Origin: Akkermansiaceae bacterium
GTDB lineage: Bacteria; Verrucomicrobiota; Verrucomicrobiia; Verrucomicrobiales; Akkermansiaceae
Length of the DNA stretch: 44,343 nt
NCBI GenBank assembly: GCA_026421245.1
Contig: JAPKDJ010000029.1
Span: 1 to 44,343, forward strand
Direction: 5' to 3'
Shown here: in pieces, positions 35,785-44,343 of the stretch
Position numbering within the stretch: the first letter of the stretch is position 1
Layout of the letters: each line of letters opens with the position of its first letter
Notes under the pieces: model-generated
The model's database searches: none
What the model was told of the DNA's origin: nothing
What the model saw: the letters and a program-made list of their open reading frames with translations, nothing else
Made by a program: the position numbers and the translations under genes

Positions 35785-38700
35785 TCAATTTCCCCGGGCG
35801 ATCACCATTAACTTTCCGCGCATCGCGCGCCAGTGACCCGGGTAGGTGCAGACGAATGGATACTCCCCCGGCTCTGTCGGCGCCATGAATTTGAGCTCGT
35901 GGCGCCCCCTCGGCTGGAGCAATTCCGTCGACCACAGAACTTTCTTCGAAGCCGGAATGTAGCCTTTTTCGCGGGCCTTGGCGTCTGCGGCCATCAGATC
36001 CGCAGCCGCTCCAATTTCCTCGATCGCTCCCGGTTCCACCACAACAAGGTTGTGCGGCATGAGGTCATTGTTTTCGAAAATCAGATGAACCGCCGCTCCG
36101 GAGGAGACCACCAAACGCGTGTGATCGTAGCGTAGCTGCCCCGGCACCGTTTTGATGAGAAAAGTCGTCGCGCCCAAGCCGTCCAATGCCTTGTCAAAAT
36201 CCGCGCCGCCAGAGCCGGGCAGCATCCCCGCGAGGTCGCGCCCGAGGGCGAAGCTCTCCAGGAACTCGCGAGATCCGCGTGCCGTGGCGGACGCAGAATT
36301 GAGGTAGGCAATCACTTTTCTGGCGAGGGATCCAATCCGATCGGCAGGCCACGCCGCCCGATCCGCTGCGCGCACCGCGGCCGTTGCCGCCGCCCGATTT
36401 TCCCCTCTTCCGATCTGATCAAAAAGTGCCGCAACTGCCGCCGATTGATCCTCTACCGACTTGTCGAGATAATGCACTATCTGGTCCAGGGCGTATTCCA
36501 ATCCCGGATCCATCGGATGCGCCTTCACTTCGAGTGCGACCGCCCTTGCCTGTGACGAATCGCTATCACCAATCGCCAACACCGCGTGCAGACGTACCCG
36601 TGCGTCCTCGTCGTTGACCCGAGCGCGGACCAGTTCCATCGATCCCTCAATCCGATGCTGCCAGGAGCGCAAGATTTGCGTCGCAGCGAGACGGGCTTCG
36701 GCTTGCTTCGCCCCGAGAACGCGGAGCAACAGTTCACTCTTGATGACACCTTGACCTTGGTAAACCCAGAGTGCTTCGACGAGATGGTGCTCGTAGTCCG
36801 GATCGGTCGCATCGAGATCACCGGACCACTTCTCCAAGGCAGCGATGACAAGCGCCTTCTCCCGACCGCGGAGTTCGGCGCGCACCAAATCTCTGGTGTA
36901 ATTCTCGTAATCTTTCAGCAGCTCTAACAACTCAATAACTGGCCGGCCCTCGATCACAGGAGCCACGAGCGACGCCGCGCCCTTGCGAGAAATCCTCCAG
37001 ATGCGCCCGTGCCCGCGATCGCGACCGGGGTGACGTTTTGAAAAGTTCACGTTCTCGAAAATATGCGTGTAGAAATCGGCGATGTAGAGCGCGCCATCCG
37101 GCCCCCACGCCATCGCGACCGGGCGGAAGTTCTTGTCCGTGCAGGTCGCCAGGGGTTCATGCCGCACCGCTTCGTAGACCGAACCCTTCGTCTCGAGATC
37201 ATACCAGTGCGTGCCAACGTCGCCCTCGCAGTGATTCACGACGAAACGACCTTGCACCTCTTGCGGGAAGTGACGGTTGCGGACGAATTCGCATCCCGAG
37301 GCGATGGCGCCGCCCGGAGCGAACGACAAGTGGTCGGTGCGAATCTTCTGCTTCGGGTAAATGAACGGTGTCGAGATCACATCCAGCGGGTAATACTGCC
37401 CGGCCGAGGCATCGAGCAAGATCCCGCGCCCCCAGTGATCGAAGACTTTACCGTAGGGATTCCAGAACGCGTGAGACACCGGGATCTCCAGCCCATGCTC
37501 GCGTGGAGTATAGCGAAAGACGGCTGCATCACGAACCCGCCGTGGCCCGAGCGGCGTTTCGGTCTGCGTGTGGTAAAAAACTCCCTGGGAAAAATAGAGC
37601 GAGCCGCCAGGGCTCCAGCGGAAGTTGTTCATCGCGTGCTCGGCGTCCTCAGCACCAAACCCGTGCAAAACGGTCTGCACCCAATCAGCCTTGCCATCGC
37701 CAGTGGTGTCCTTTGCCAGAATCAGGTTCGGCACCTGCGCCACGAAAGCTCCGCCGCCATCGGCGAGCGCGAAACCATGGATCAGCTTCATCTTGTCGAG
37801 GAAGACGGAGTGCTTGTCAGCAACACCATCGCGATCCTTGTCCTCGAGGATCACGAGCGAATCCATCGGTTGCTTCCCCGGCAACGAATGCGGCCAGGTC
37901 GGCGAGTTCCCGACCCACAAGCGACCCTTCGCATCGAAACGGATCGCAAACGGATTCGCGATTGGGAAGCGCTGCTCCGATGCGAAAAGGTTGATCTCGT
38001 AGCCCTCGGCGACCTTGAACATGGCGAGCTGTTCCTGCGGCGTGCGCAGGTGTTTGTCGGACGGTCCGTCGCTTTCGACCTCCCACTGCGCCTCCTTCCC
38101 CTGCGCCACACCAGGAATTTTACGGTTGCCCGGAGTTGGAAACCACACCGGCTTCCCTTCGACGGGTTCGGCGCCCCAGATTTCAGATAACTTCGGTTTC
38201 TCCATGGCCCATAGTTCGCGCTCAGTGGCCTCGATCAAGAGCTTGCGCTGCTCGCGCTCAGCAACCAGATGCATCGCCCCGCGCGACGTGTTGCGGCCAC
38301 CGTGAATGTAGGAAGCATTGGGCGGATGCCACCATGCAAAATAATGATGGTTCTTCTCGTAGACCGCACGACGGAATTTTTCATCGCCCGGCTTCACCAA
38401 TGGGAGGGTTAGATCATCGCTCCACAATTCCAGTCCACGTGCCATCAACCGACTCACCGACCAATCGCCGTACTCGGTCAGGTGGATCCCGTTGATCGTA
38501 ATTTTCTGATCCGGAAAATTCGCGGCCCGCTTGAGTGCCGGAGTGAAAAGATCGAGGAAACGTGCTCCGTGTTCCCTTGCCACCGCCTCGGAGGCCTCGG
38601 AGTAAAGTTGGATCCGACGGTTCTCCTCAACGCCATTTGCCGATCCACCACCGAGATCCTCAAACGGGATCGGCGAGACCAACACGATGCGGGGCGCGGA

Positions 38701-39108
38701 TTCTCCGTTGAACTTTCGTCCCTGCAGCTCTTTCAAAAACTTCCCCAGCCCGGCTTTATAGTGATCGAGTCCCGCCGCCCCCTGAAACGATTCGTTGAGG
38801 CCGAAACAGAGGAACAGGAGATCGGCGCGATGTTCCTCCAGCTCGGCGAAGAGCTCGGGGAACCCTCCCGGGCGCATGCGCATGTCCACCTCATCGGCCG
38901 ACCACCCCATATTGCGCACACGCAACTGATGATCAGGAAAACGACTGTGTAGGAACGTTTCGAAATACCCGAACAGCTGCATCCGCTCAGCGAAGGTGTT
39001 GCCGAGGATGACAATGCTGTCCCCCTTCTCGACCCGCAGCGGTTCGGCGCGCAACCGGGCCCCCAACAAGATCAGAATCAGAATCGGGAGACGTGATAGG
39101 AAAGTCAT
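35785..39108 (-). CDS. SGNH hydrolase + PVC-type dehydrogenase + HEAT + cupredoxin fusion
   Basis: Predicted 1107-residue exported protein with signal MTFLSRLPILILILLGARLRA. Residues about 25-235 are an SGNH/GDSL-like hydrolase (DSIVILGNTFAERM, CFGLNES, NGIHLTEYG). A 'Piru_Ver' PVC membrane-bound dehydrogenase propeller follows, about 365-705 (NPFAIRFDAKGRLWVGN, MAWGPDGALYIADFYTH). Then come helical HEAT-like repeats and, at the C-terminus, a type-1 copper cupredoxin: LMPHNLVV plus Cys1087, His1092 and Met1096 in the azurin-like C-x4-H-x3-M order. Homologues often end in a haem-c domain; here copper would carry the electrons. Likely periplasmic sugar oxidation linked to deacylation, which is inferred. 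Confidence 0.88.
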   Translation of the reverse strand: MTFLSRLPILILILLGARLRAEPLRVEKGDSIVILGNTFAERMQLFGYFETFLHSRFPDHQLRVRNMGWSADEVDMRMRPGGFPELFAELEEHRADLLFLCFGLNESFQGAAGLDHYKAGLGKFLKELQGRKFNGESAPRIVLVSPIPFEDLGGGSANGVEENRRIQLYSEASEAVAREHGARFLDLFTPALKRAANFPDQKITINGIHLTEYGDWSVSRLMARGLELWSDDLTLPLVKPGDEKFRRAVYEKNHHYFAWWHPPNASYIHGGRNTSRGAMHLVAEREQRKLLIEATERELWAMEKPKLSEIWGAEPVEGKPVWFPTPGNRKIPGVAQGKEAQWEVESDGPSDKHLRTPQEQLAMFKVAEGYEINLFASEQRFPIANPFAIRFDAKGRLWVGNSPTWPHSLPGKQPMDSLVILEDKDRDGVADKHSVFLDKMKLIHGFALADGGGAFVAQVPNLILAKDTTGDGKADWVQTVLHGFGAEDAEHAMNNFRWSPGGSLYFSQGVFYHTQTETPLGPRRVRDAAVFRYTPREHGLEIPVSHAFWNPYGKVFDHWGRGILLDASAGQYYPLDVISTPFIYPKQKIRTDHLSFAPGGAIASGCEFVRNRHFPQEVQGRFVVNHCEGDVGTHWYDLETKGSVYEAVRHEPLATCTDKNFRPVAMAWGPDGALYIADFYTHIFENVNFSKRHPGRDRGHGRIWRISRKGAASLVAPVIEGRPVIELLELLKDYENYTRDLVRAELRGREKALVIAALEKWSGDLDATDPDYEHHLVEALWVYQGQGVIKSELLLRVLGAKQAEARLAATQILRSWQHRIEGSMELVRARVNDEDARVRLHAVLAIGDSDSSQARAVALEVKAHPMDPGLEYALDQIVHYLDKSVEDQSAAVAALFDQIGRGENRAAATAAVRAADRAAWPADRIGSLARKVIAYLNSASATARGSREFLESFALGRDLAGMLPGSGGADFDKALDGLGATTFLIKTVPGQLRYDHTRLVVSSGAAVHLIFENNDLMPHNLVVVEPGAIEEIGAAADLMAADAKAREKGYIPASKKVLWSTELLQPRGRHELKFMAPTEPGEYPFVCTYPGHWRAMRGKLMVIARGN

Positions 39109-39171
39109 GACAGCTCAGTCTAATCCATACCCGCCCCGTGCCGGAAGCCCTATCTGCCAGATCCCAAATTC

Positions 39172-39444
39172 GTGAAACGCATCGAGAGGCTGATTTTCAA
39201 AGAGACCCTGCGCGGTTTCACCGGCTACACCAAGACCGATAAACTCTACTCCTTGACCCATCAGAGCACGCTCGGCTGCTTCGATCCAGAGACCGAGAAA
39301 ACCAAAAAGAAAGTCGCCTCGCTCAAGATCCCCGACGGCAAAGAATTCGCTAGCTTCAAGTTCATTAAGGTCCAGATGCGCGATGGAAAAGTCGAGCGCA
39401 TCAGCGACGAGTTCGGACTCGGACGAGTCGGGCTCGGCCAGTAA
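39172..39444 (+). CDS. Unrecognised small protein or 3' gene fragment
   Basis: A 90-residue frame with a GTG start: KRIERLIFKETLRGFTGYTK, then LYSLTHQSTLGCFDPETEK, then FASFKFIKVQMRDGKVERI. Composition and strong C/G preference at third codon positions argue that this strand is coding. The frame is open and protein-like for about 17 codons before the GTG (PYLPDPKFVKRI) back to a stop at 39119, so it may be the end of a longer gene cut off by the divergent 1107-residue gene. Family not recognised. The antisense frame 39115-39552 is judged a shadow. Confidence 0.45.
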   Translation: MKRIERLIFKETLRGFTGYTKTDKLYSLTHQSTLGCFDPETEKTKKKVASLKIPDGKEFASFKFIKVQMRDGKVERISDEFGLGRVGLGQ

Positions 39445-39587
39445 CTGACTGCTAGAAATTTGCTTTTCACGCAGGGCGTTGAGGGGAGAAAGTTTTTTCG
39501 ACGTCAATCGCTCAGTCACCATCGCTGCCACGAACTCACGACGAAGTAGCACTGATCGCTAAACGCCCTCCGGGGTCCCCCACTCCA

Positions 39588-39722
39588 TCACTTCTTTTTC
39601 CTGGCCAGAGGCTCGTCTACTTCGATCTTTAGCATCAATGCGGACAGCTCGGCAACTTTGTCGGGAAACTGCGTGGCAAGGTTGTTCTGCTCTCCCAAGT
39701 CGACCTCGAGATCGGAGAAAGA
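39588..39722 (-). pseudogene. C-terminal remnant of a sulfatase
   Basis: The minus strand reads SFSDLEVDLGEQNNLATQFP, then DKVAELSALMLKIEVDEPL and ends ARKKK with a stop at 39588-39590. The (Y/F)DLxxDxxExxNLA block followed by a short helix is the standard end of PVC sulfatases. Nothing upstream of residue S continues the enzyme. It is a gene fragment unrelated in position to the intact sulfatase at 24 kb. Confidence 0.6.
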
Positions 39723-39883
39723 GGCCGATCTCCTTCCCGGCGACGCAGATCAACAATCCGGCTCCACCGATTTTTGGGAATGTGGAGTTGCTTCCCTCAC
39801 TTTGAGCTGGCGGGTGGAGTCGCTAATTCGAGCTGGTTTTGGCCGGGTGGATCAGACATCATTAAAGTTGATTCAGCGAAAGT

Positions 39884-42211
39884 ATGAAAGCGCCAAAGCT
39901 CATTCTCATTCTCATCCTCATCTCGATCTCTGCATTCACGGTCGCGGCGCCTGCGCAGAATTTGGATAAGGCCACGAAGGAGGTGCTCGATCCAGCGCGC
40001 CAGAAGGAGATCTGGGATGCCGAGCATGTCACCTTCAAGATCGAGAAGCGATTTGGGAAGTGGTTTTTGGACGGCTTGCGCAAACGAGATGCGGGGATCC
40101 TGGCGGCGGCATTTCACAAGGAATTCTCGGGCGCGGTGATCGCGGATGAGGCTTCGTTGGAGAAACGCAGCAAGGGCGCTATCGAAGAAGTTCGGCGCAC
40201 CGCGGGTGGGCGGCCGGCGAACGCGGGTAATGTGGTTGCGGCGCTGATGGGCCAGCTGCAATCGCTGGAAGAGATTGAGACCCTGCGCTTGCGCGTTCTG
40301 CGGATCGCGGCCGCAGGTGAGGGCCAGTGGGAGACGCGTCTTTTGCTGACGGCATCTGGGCTCAGTGACGGAGGGACGCTGACGGCGCTCGATTCGGAGC
40401 ATGTCGTCGGCTTCCGGATCAAATCAGAAGCGGATTTTCACGCGGGCGCGGTGGTTTCCTCTTGGAAAATCCAATCGGAAGGCAGGCGCAACGCCCCGCA
40501 CAAGCTGATGGAGGAGGTTACCGAAGCCAGCCAGCTGCATCGCCTGCCTCTCGCCGACAACTGGAAATTGCCCAAAGAGGAGATTGCCCAACGCTACAGC
40601 TTTCAGTTTGCGGTCGAGGATTTCGATCGAGACGGATACCTCGACATCGCGATCGCATCGGTGCGCGGACCGACGGCGCTGCTCAAGTCGCTCGGGGGCA
40701 AGCGCTTCGCGGTCGCGAACCAGGCCTTCGGGCTTCCGATGATGGCGACTGCGGCGCAGCGCGCGCTGGCTTGTTGGTTGGACTTCGACAACGATGGTTT
40801 CCCTGACTTGATCCTCGGCGACCGGGTCTATCGGAACGTTGGAGGGAAAAAGTTCGTAGAAATCACTGCCGAATCGGGCCTCGAGTTCCCGCGCTCGCCG
40901 ATGGGCTGTAGCATTGCGGACTACGATGGCGACGGTCTGTGCGACCTCTACGTGCTCTACCAGGGTGCTGGTGCCGGGGATGAGCCACTGCCTTGGGTCG
41001 GCGATGAGATTTCTGGCGCGCCGAATGTGCTGTGGAAGAACCTCGGCGGTGGGCGGTTCAAGAATGTCACTGCGGAGAGCAAGGCCAGCGCGGGGAAGCG
41101 CAATTCCTTCGCCGCAACCTGGCTCTATGCCGACGACGACGCCTTGCCCGATGTTTACGTCGCCAATGATTTCGGTTCCAACAACCTGCTACGCAACAAG
41201 GGCGACGGCAGCTTTGAGGAGATCGCCAAGGCGAGCGGTGTTGCTGACTTTGCGACCAGTATGGGCGTTGCCAGCGGCGATCTGGACAACGATGGTTCGC
41301 CTGAGATCTATGTCGCCAACATGTATTCGAAAATGGGGCGGCGCATTATCGGGCAGGTATCCAAGGACGATTACGGGCCGGGTGTTTACCAGCAGATCAA
41401 GGGCGCTTGCGCAGGCAACCGGCTCTACAAGCGCGGTCCCGGCGGCGGCCGTTATACGGAATGGAGCGAGCCCTGGGGCATTAACGACATCGGATGGGCT
41501 TACGCGCCCGCGATCGCAGATCTCGATAACGATGGCTTGCTCGACCTCCACGCGACGACCGGCTTTCTCAGCTTCGATCGTGGCAAACCAGACGGATGAA
41601 CTTGCTTATGGAGGTCTGTCGTGTCACAGCCCCATGATCGGCTCAGCCAGCTTGATGCGATCGGTGAGATCGATGAGGAAGCGGGTGAATTCTGGGTCAA
41701 GAATCCTTTCGAGATGCCAACCGCACGGGAAAACCTGAGCGCCTTCGAGCGTAATCGGACTTTCCTCAACCTCGACGGCAACTCCTTCATCGATGTCTCC
41801 TTCGCCTCGGGGGCGGATATTGACTCCGATTCCCGCAGCGTTGTCGCGGCAGATTTCAACCTCGACGGAGCGACCGACCTGCTTGTCGGATCGGTCGGAG
41901 GCGGCTCCTTGCGGCTGTTCCTCAACCGTTTCCCGAAGGCCAACTACGCCCGCATCCGCCTCGAGGGTTCCGAGAGCAACCGTGCCGGGATTGGCGCGCG
42001 ACTCACGGCCACAGTGGGAGCGCGGAAACTGGTCCGCGACCTGTTCGCGCCCAATGGTTTCATGGGGCAGGGGCCAGCAGAGATCATTTTCGGACTCGGG
42101 GACGCCACCGCGATCGACCGCCTCGAAGTCCGTTGGCCGTCAGGAAAAACACAGGTTTACGACAATCTTGCCGCGAACAAGTATTTCTTGCTCAAAGAGG
42201 AGCCGAAATAG
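39884..42211 (+). CDS. CRTAC1-type FG-GAP/ASPIC-UnbV protein with in-frame UGA (possible selenoprotein)
   Basis: Predicted 775-codon exported protein with signal MKAPKLILILILISISAFTVAA. After an N-terminal helical domain come FG-GAP/VCBS calcium-binding repeats (VEDFDRDGYLDIAIAS, WLDFDNDGFPDLILGD, IADYDGDGLCDLYVLY, SGDLDNDGSPEIYVANMYSK, IADLDNDGLLDLHATTGF). At 41597-41599 a UGA interrupts FDRGKPDG-UGA-TCLWRSVVSQP. Downstream, in the same frame without any shift, the protein continues normally: DRLSQLDAIGEIDEEAGEFW, another repeat (AADFNLDGATDLLVGS) and a complete ASPIC/UnbV domain (NYARIRLEG to NKYFLLKEE). Conventional annotation would split it into 39884-41599 and 41621-42211. Either UGA is read as selenocysteine (U-T-C motif) or this is a recent nonsense mutation. 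Confidence 0.7.
41606..41637 (+). promoter_or_regulatory. SECIS-like hairpin downstream of UGA
   Basis: Folded by eye: 41606-41610 (UUAUG) pairs with 41633-41637 (CAUGA, one G-U). After a two-base bulge, GG (41613-41614) pairs with CC (41631-41632). After one U/C mismatch, CUGU (41616-41619) pairs with ACAG (41626-41629). The six-base loop CGUGUC starts 21 nt after the UGA and has G at its second position. Known bacterial SECIS elements need a loop about 16-37 nt after UGA with G in the first two positions. It lacks the bulged U of the E. coli fdhF element. Confidence 0.45.
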
Positions 42212-42292
42212 CACGGCGGCGAAATAAACCACGTGACCGGCCTCACGCAAGACGCGGGCGGATTTGATGGCGAGTTCTTTTTGACGGCTCAT
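42212..42292 (-). pseudogene. N-terminal remnant of a CCA-adding enzyme/poly(A) polymerase
   Basis: An ATG at 42292 begins MSRQKELAIKSARVLREAGH followed by VVYFAAV. This fits the first helix and strand of class II tRNA nucleotidyltransferases (VxxLRxAGHxxYFAGGCVRD), but the nucleotidyltransferase GGxVRD motif is absent and the frame runs into the antisense of the CRTAC1-type gene. It is a 5' fragment only. Confidence 0.45.
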
Positions 42293-42452
42293 GGCGGGCG
42301 CAGACCGTTGTTCTGATTGAAGCGGGAGGCAATGCGAATCTCGATGGTCCGATCATCAAGATTGTTTAGTAGTATTGAGTTTTGATTAAAATATTTGACT
42401 CGAGAGGGGGGCTTAGTGTAGCACTTTCGCTAACTCAAATTTTCGAGTCGCT

Positions 42453-44343
42453 ATGTCAAAGTATCTAAATAATAAATTAACTGTGGTCCCGTTTTTGGCC
42501 ATTGCCTTGGTCTCTTCCGCAGGGGCTGCTGATCTCCTCGTAGAAGATTTTTCCGCCAACGATGGCGGATTTGTTCAAGAAGCAACCGGAGCCTCGCCGA
42601 TTCCGGCAACCTATAACTCGGGGAGTGGGACCTGGTCGATTGAAGGAGATGACTCCGGACCAGCAACCAATACCATTACCAGTCCTGCCATTACAGTTCC
42701 TTCGACTTCTGGGATTCAGGTGAGCTTTGATCATCGATACAGTATTGAGGGCGACGATTGGGATGGATGCGGCCTGCAAATTTCGATTGATGGAGGAGAA
42801 TTTAAGAACGTTCCGGCCTCAGATTTTTCGCAGAATGGGTACACCAACAACTTCCCTTTGATCGGAAACCATGTTCTGAAAGGTCTTGATGGATTTAGTA
42901 TGGAATCGGTTGGCTATGGAGCCGGAACTTTTATCACGAGTGTCGCCAGCGTGGGAGGCGTTGCTGTTGGATCAACGATTCAGGTTCGTTTTGTGGGTGC
43001 CTTTGACGAAGGAGCACGGGGAGCGGGAATTCCAAACTGGGAGATTGATTCGGTCAAAGTGGAGACACTCTCGGACACCGATGGCGACGGCATTCCAGAC
43101 AGCTATGAAGACGCCAACGGACTCGACAAGACGGTGAATGATGCCGAAGACGACCTCGACTCGGATGATTTAAGCAACATTGATGAGTATGTCGCCGGGA
43201 GCGATCCCCAGGATGACGACAGCGATGATGATGGCCTCAAGGATGGCGCGGAAACCAACACCGGCATTTACGTCAGTGCCACCGATACCGGAACCAATCC
43301 TCTGAGTGAGGACACGGACTCCGATGGCCTGCTGGACCTCGTTGAAACCAACACCGGCATTTTTGTGGATGCGGACGATCCCGGGACGAACCCTAATCTC
43401 GCTGACACCGACAATGACGGCTTCAATGATGGTTCGGAAATCGCATCATCGACCGATCCGAATAACGATAAAAGCGTGCCGCAGCTCCCCGAACCTCTCT
43501 TGTACTTTCCTCTCGACGAGGCCATCGGTGCAACCGTCGCCGTCGACAGCACTGGCAAAGGCTACGATGGCACCGTCGTCAGCTCCGTCACCTTCGGCGA
43601 AAGTGGTGCCCCGGGGGGCTCTACTCCCTCGGGTGCCGCGCGATTCACCGACGGCATCCTCAACGTGACCACTTTCGATGTCCCGGCGCTCTTGGGCAAC
43701 CGCGACGGCGCGGGATTAGGTGATATGGGGAGCTACACCATGGTGGCCTGGATCAAGCCTGACGCCGCCTCGTTAGCCGGTGACCGCTTCTTTTTCGGGC
43801 AATCGAGTCAGGGAATCCATAACGGTTTGCGCAACAACGGACGTCTCCACCAGGCGCACTGGGGCAACGACCACTACGCCAACACAATTCTGAACGATAC
43901 CGACTGGGTGCACGCGACCTTCGTCTATGACGGGGCCGCCGACCTCGGCACGATCTACTTGAACGGCACGGCCGACAGCGAGCCCACCGCAAAGGCGAGC
44001 CCGAACGGCTCCGGTAACCTTATCATCGGCGGCCGCCAAGGTGGCGAAGCCTGGTACAACGGTTTGATCGATGACGTCGCCGTCTGGGACTCGATCCTCA
44101 CCGATGCCCATATTCAGGCACTCGCCGATGGCGTGAATCCATTTTCTCCCGTGACTGGCGATGACAATGAGAACGGTGGGGCTGGCGATGGTATGGATGA
44201 CGGTTGGGAGCTTGCGAACAATCTCGATCCTACCCTCGATGACTCTGCGGAGGATCCGGACGACGATGGACTCACCAATCTCGAGGAATGGAACGGCGGT
44301 GAAAATCCCACCAACCCCAGAGAGGCCGACAGCGACGGCGATG
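42453..44343 (+). CDS. Secreted LamG / thrombospondin-type-3 repeat protein (runs off window)
   Basis: An open frame of 630 codons from ATG at 42453 with no stop before the window end. Signal: MSKYLNNKLTVVPFLAIALV then SSAGAA. Residues about 25-205 form a beta-rich domain. Acidic calcium-binding type-3 repeats follow (DTDGDGIPDSYED, DDDSDDDGLKDGAE, DTDSDGLLDLVE, DTDNDGFNDGSE, about 208-345). A LamG/concanavalin-like domain spans about 350-560 (YTMVAWIKPDA, YNGLIDDVAVWD). Type-3 repeats resume (MDDGWELANNLDP, DPDDDGLTNLEEW). It is an extracellular or surface adhesive protein, possibly glycan-binding. The C-terminus, which could carry a sorting signal, is outside the window. Confidence 0.85.
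   Translation, partial: MSKYLNNKLTVVPFLAIALVSSAGAADLLVEDFSANDGGFVQEATGASPIPATYNSGSGTWSIEGDDSGPATNTITSPAITVPSTSGIQVSFDHRYSIEGDDWDGCGLQISIDGGEFKNVPASDFSQNGYTNNFPLIGNHVLKGLDGFSMESVGYGAGTFITSVASVGGVAVGSTIQVRFVGAFDEGARGAGIPNWEIDSVKVETLSDTDGDGIPDSYEDANGLDKTVNDAEDDLDSDDLSNIDEYVAGSDPQDDDSDDDGLKDGAETNTGIYVSATDTGTNPLSEDTDSDGLLDLVETNTGIFVDADDPGTNPNLADTDNDGFNDGSEIASSTDPNNDKSVPQLPEPLLYFPLDEAIGATVAVDSTGKGYDGTVVSSVTFGESGAPGGSTPSGAARFTDGILNVTTFDVPALLGNRDGAGLGDMGSYTMVAWIKPDAASLAGDRFFFGQSSQGIHNGLRNNGRLHQAHWGNDHYANTILNDTDWVHATFVYDGAADLGTIYLNGTADSEPTAKASPNGSGNLIIGGRQGGEAWYNGLIDDVAVWDSILTDAHIQALADGVNPFSPVTGDDNENGGAGDGMDDGWELANNLDPTLDDSAEDPDDDGLTNLEEWNGGENPTNPREADSDGD

Noticed and set aside
37063..38190. A 375-codon plus-strand frame inside the dehydrogenase gene
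   Set aside because: It is antisense to conserved propeller motifs of the 1107-residue protein.
39115..39552. A 145-codon minus-strand gene
   Set aside because: It is antisense to the better supported 39172-39444 coding frame and has a shadow-like Leu/Glu/Phe/Gly composition.
41604..41629. Alternative hairpin using GGUCUG as loop, like E. coli fdhF
   Set aside because: It needs bulges and wobble pairs and its loop lies only 13 nt after the UGA; the fold at 41606-41637 is better paired and better spaced.
42385..42420. A sigma-70 promoter (TTGACT and a weak -10) before the LamG protein
   Set aside because: The -10 match is poor and the promoter consensus of this organism is unknown.
1..44343. 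tRNA, rRNA, riboswitch or insertion sequence
   Set aside because: No T-loop-like, rRNA-like or transposase sequences were recognised by eye; small RNAs cannot be excluded without covariance models.

Overview
The window reads as chromosomal DNA of a free-living, probably marine member of the Verrucomicrobiota (PVC superphylum). This is inferred from protein families. Typical PVC families sit side by side: a DUF1552/DUF1592 pair, a 3-keto-disaccharide hydrolase (DUF1080), a sulfatase, a sialate O-acetylesterase-like esterase, PVC-type dehydrogenase and CRTAC1/ASPIC-UnbV proteins, and long secreted proteins with PKD, Calx-beta and jelly-roll modules. No rRNA, tRNA, CRISPR array or intact transposon was found.

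Layout. 1-3.2 kb: a lipoprotein with an extreme Ala/Asp repeat tail and a membrane Ser/Thr kinase with two C-type-lectin-like sensor domains. 3.3-18.1 kb: mostly housekeeping genes (group II truncated haemoglobin, rhomboid protease, FolE, a P1B-4-like metal ATPase, acyltransferase, pseudouridine synthase, LpdA, a GYF membrane protein, PPP phosphatase, YdjM-like protein, half-length TauE, PyrE, an enolase-superfamily enzyme with a LysR regulator, and a PhnA-like protein that has lost zinc ligands). 18.2-23.4 kb: a 1746-residue secreted metzincin-like protease. 24-33.3 kb: a secreted catabolic region (sulfatase, zinc metallopeptidase, DUF1080, DUF1552, a DUF1592-type cytochrome, esterase) suited to sulfated or acetylated glycans. 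34.2-35.2 kb: a eukaryote-like UMP-CMP kinase fused to an unknown N-terminal domain. 35.8-42.2 kb: an SGNH + PVC-dehydrogenase + cupredoxin fusion and a CRTAC1-type protein whose frame is crossed by one in-frame UGA. 42.5 kb to the end: a secreted LamG/thrombospondin-type-3 protein that runs off the window.

The strongest lead is the CRTAC1-type gene (39884-42211). A single UGA at 41597 is followed in the same frame by an intact ASPIC/UnbV domain, and 6 nt downstream begins an imperfect hairpin whose apical loop starts about 21 nt after the UGA and has G at its second position. That is the geometry of a bacterial SECIS element, so this may be an undescribed selenoprotein. A recent nonsense mutation is the main alternative. 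The second lead is the UMP-CMP kinase fusion, which looks like transfer from a eukaryote.

Many intergenic stretches hold gene remnants: the N-terminus of a YefM antitoxin, the N-terminus of an esterase, the C-terminus of a sulfatase, the N-terminus of a CCA-adding enzyme, an ankyrin-like piece and a doubly frameshifted ORF. This suggests frequent gain and loss of genes between stable neighbours. All family calls were made by eye from motifs, with no database search.
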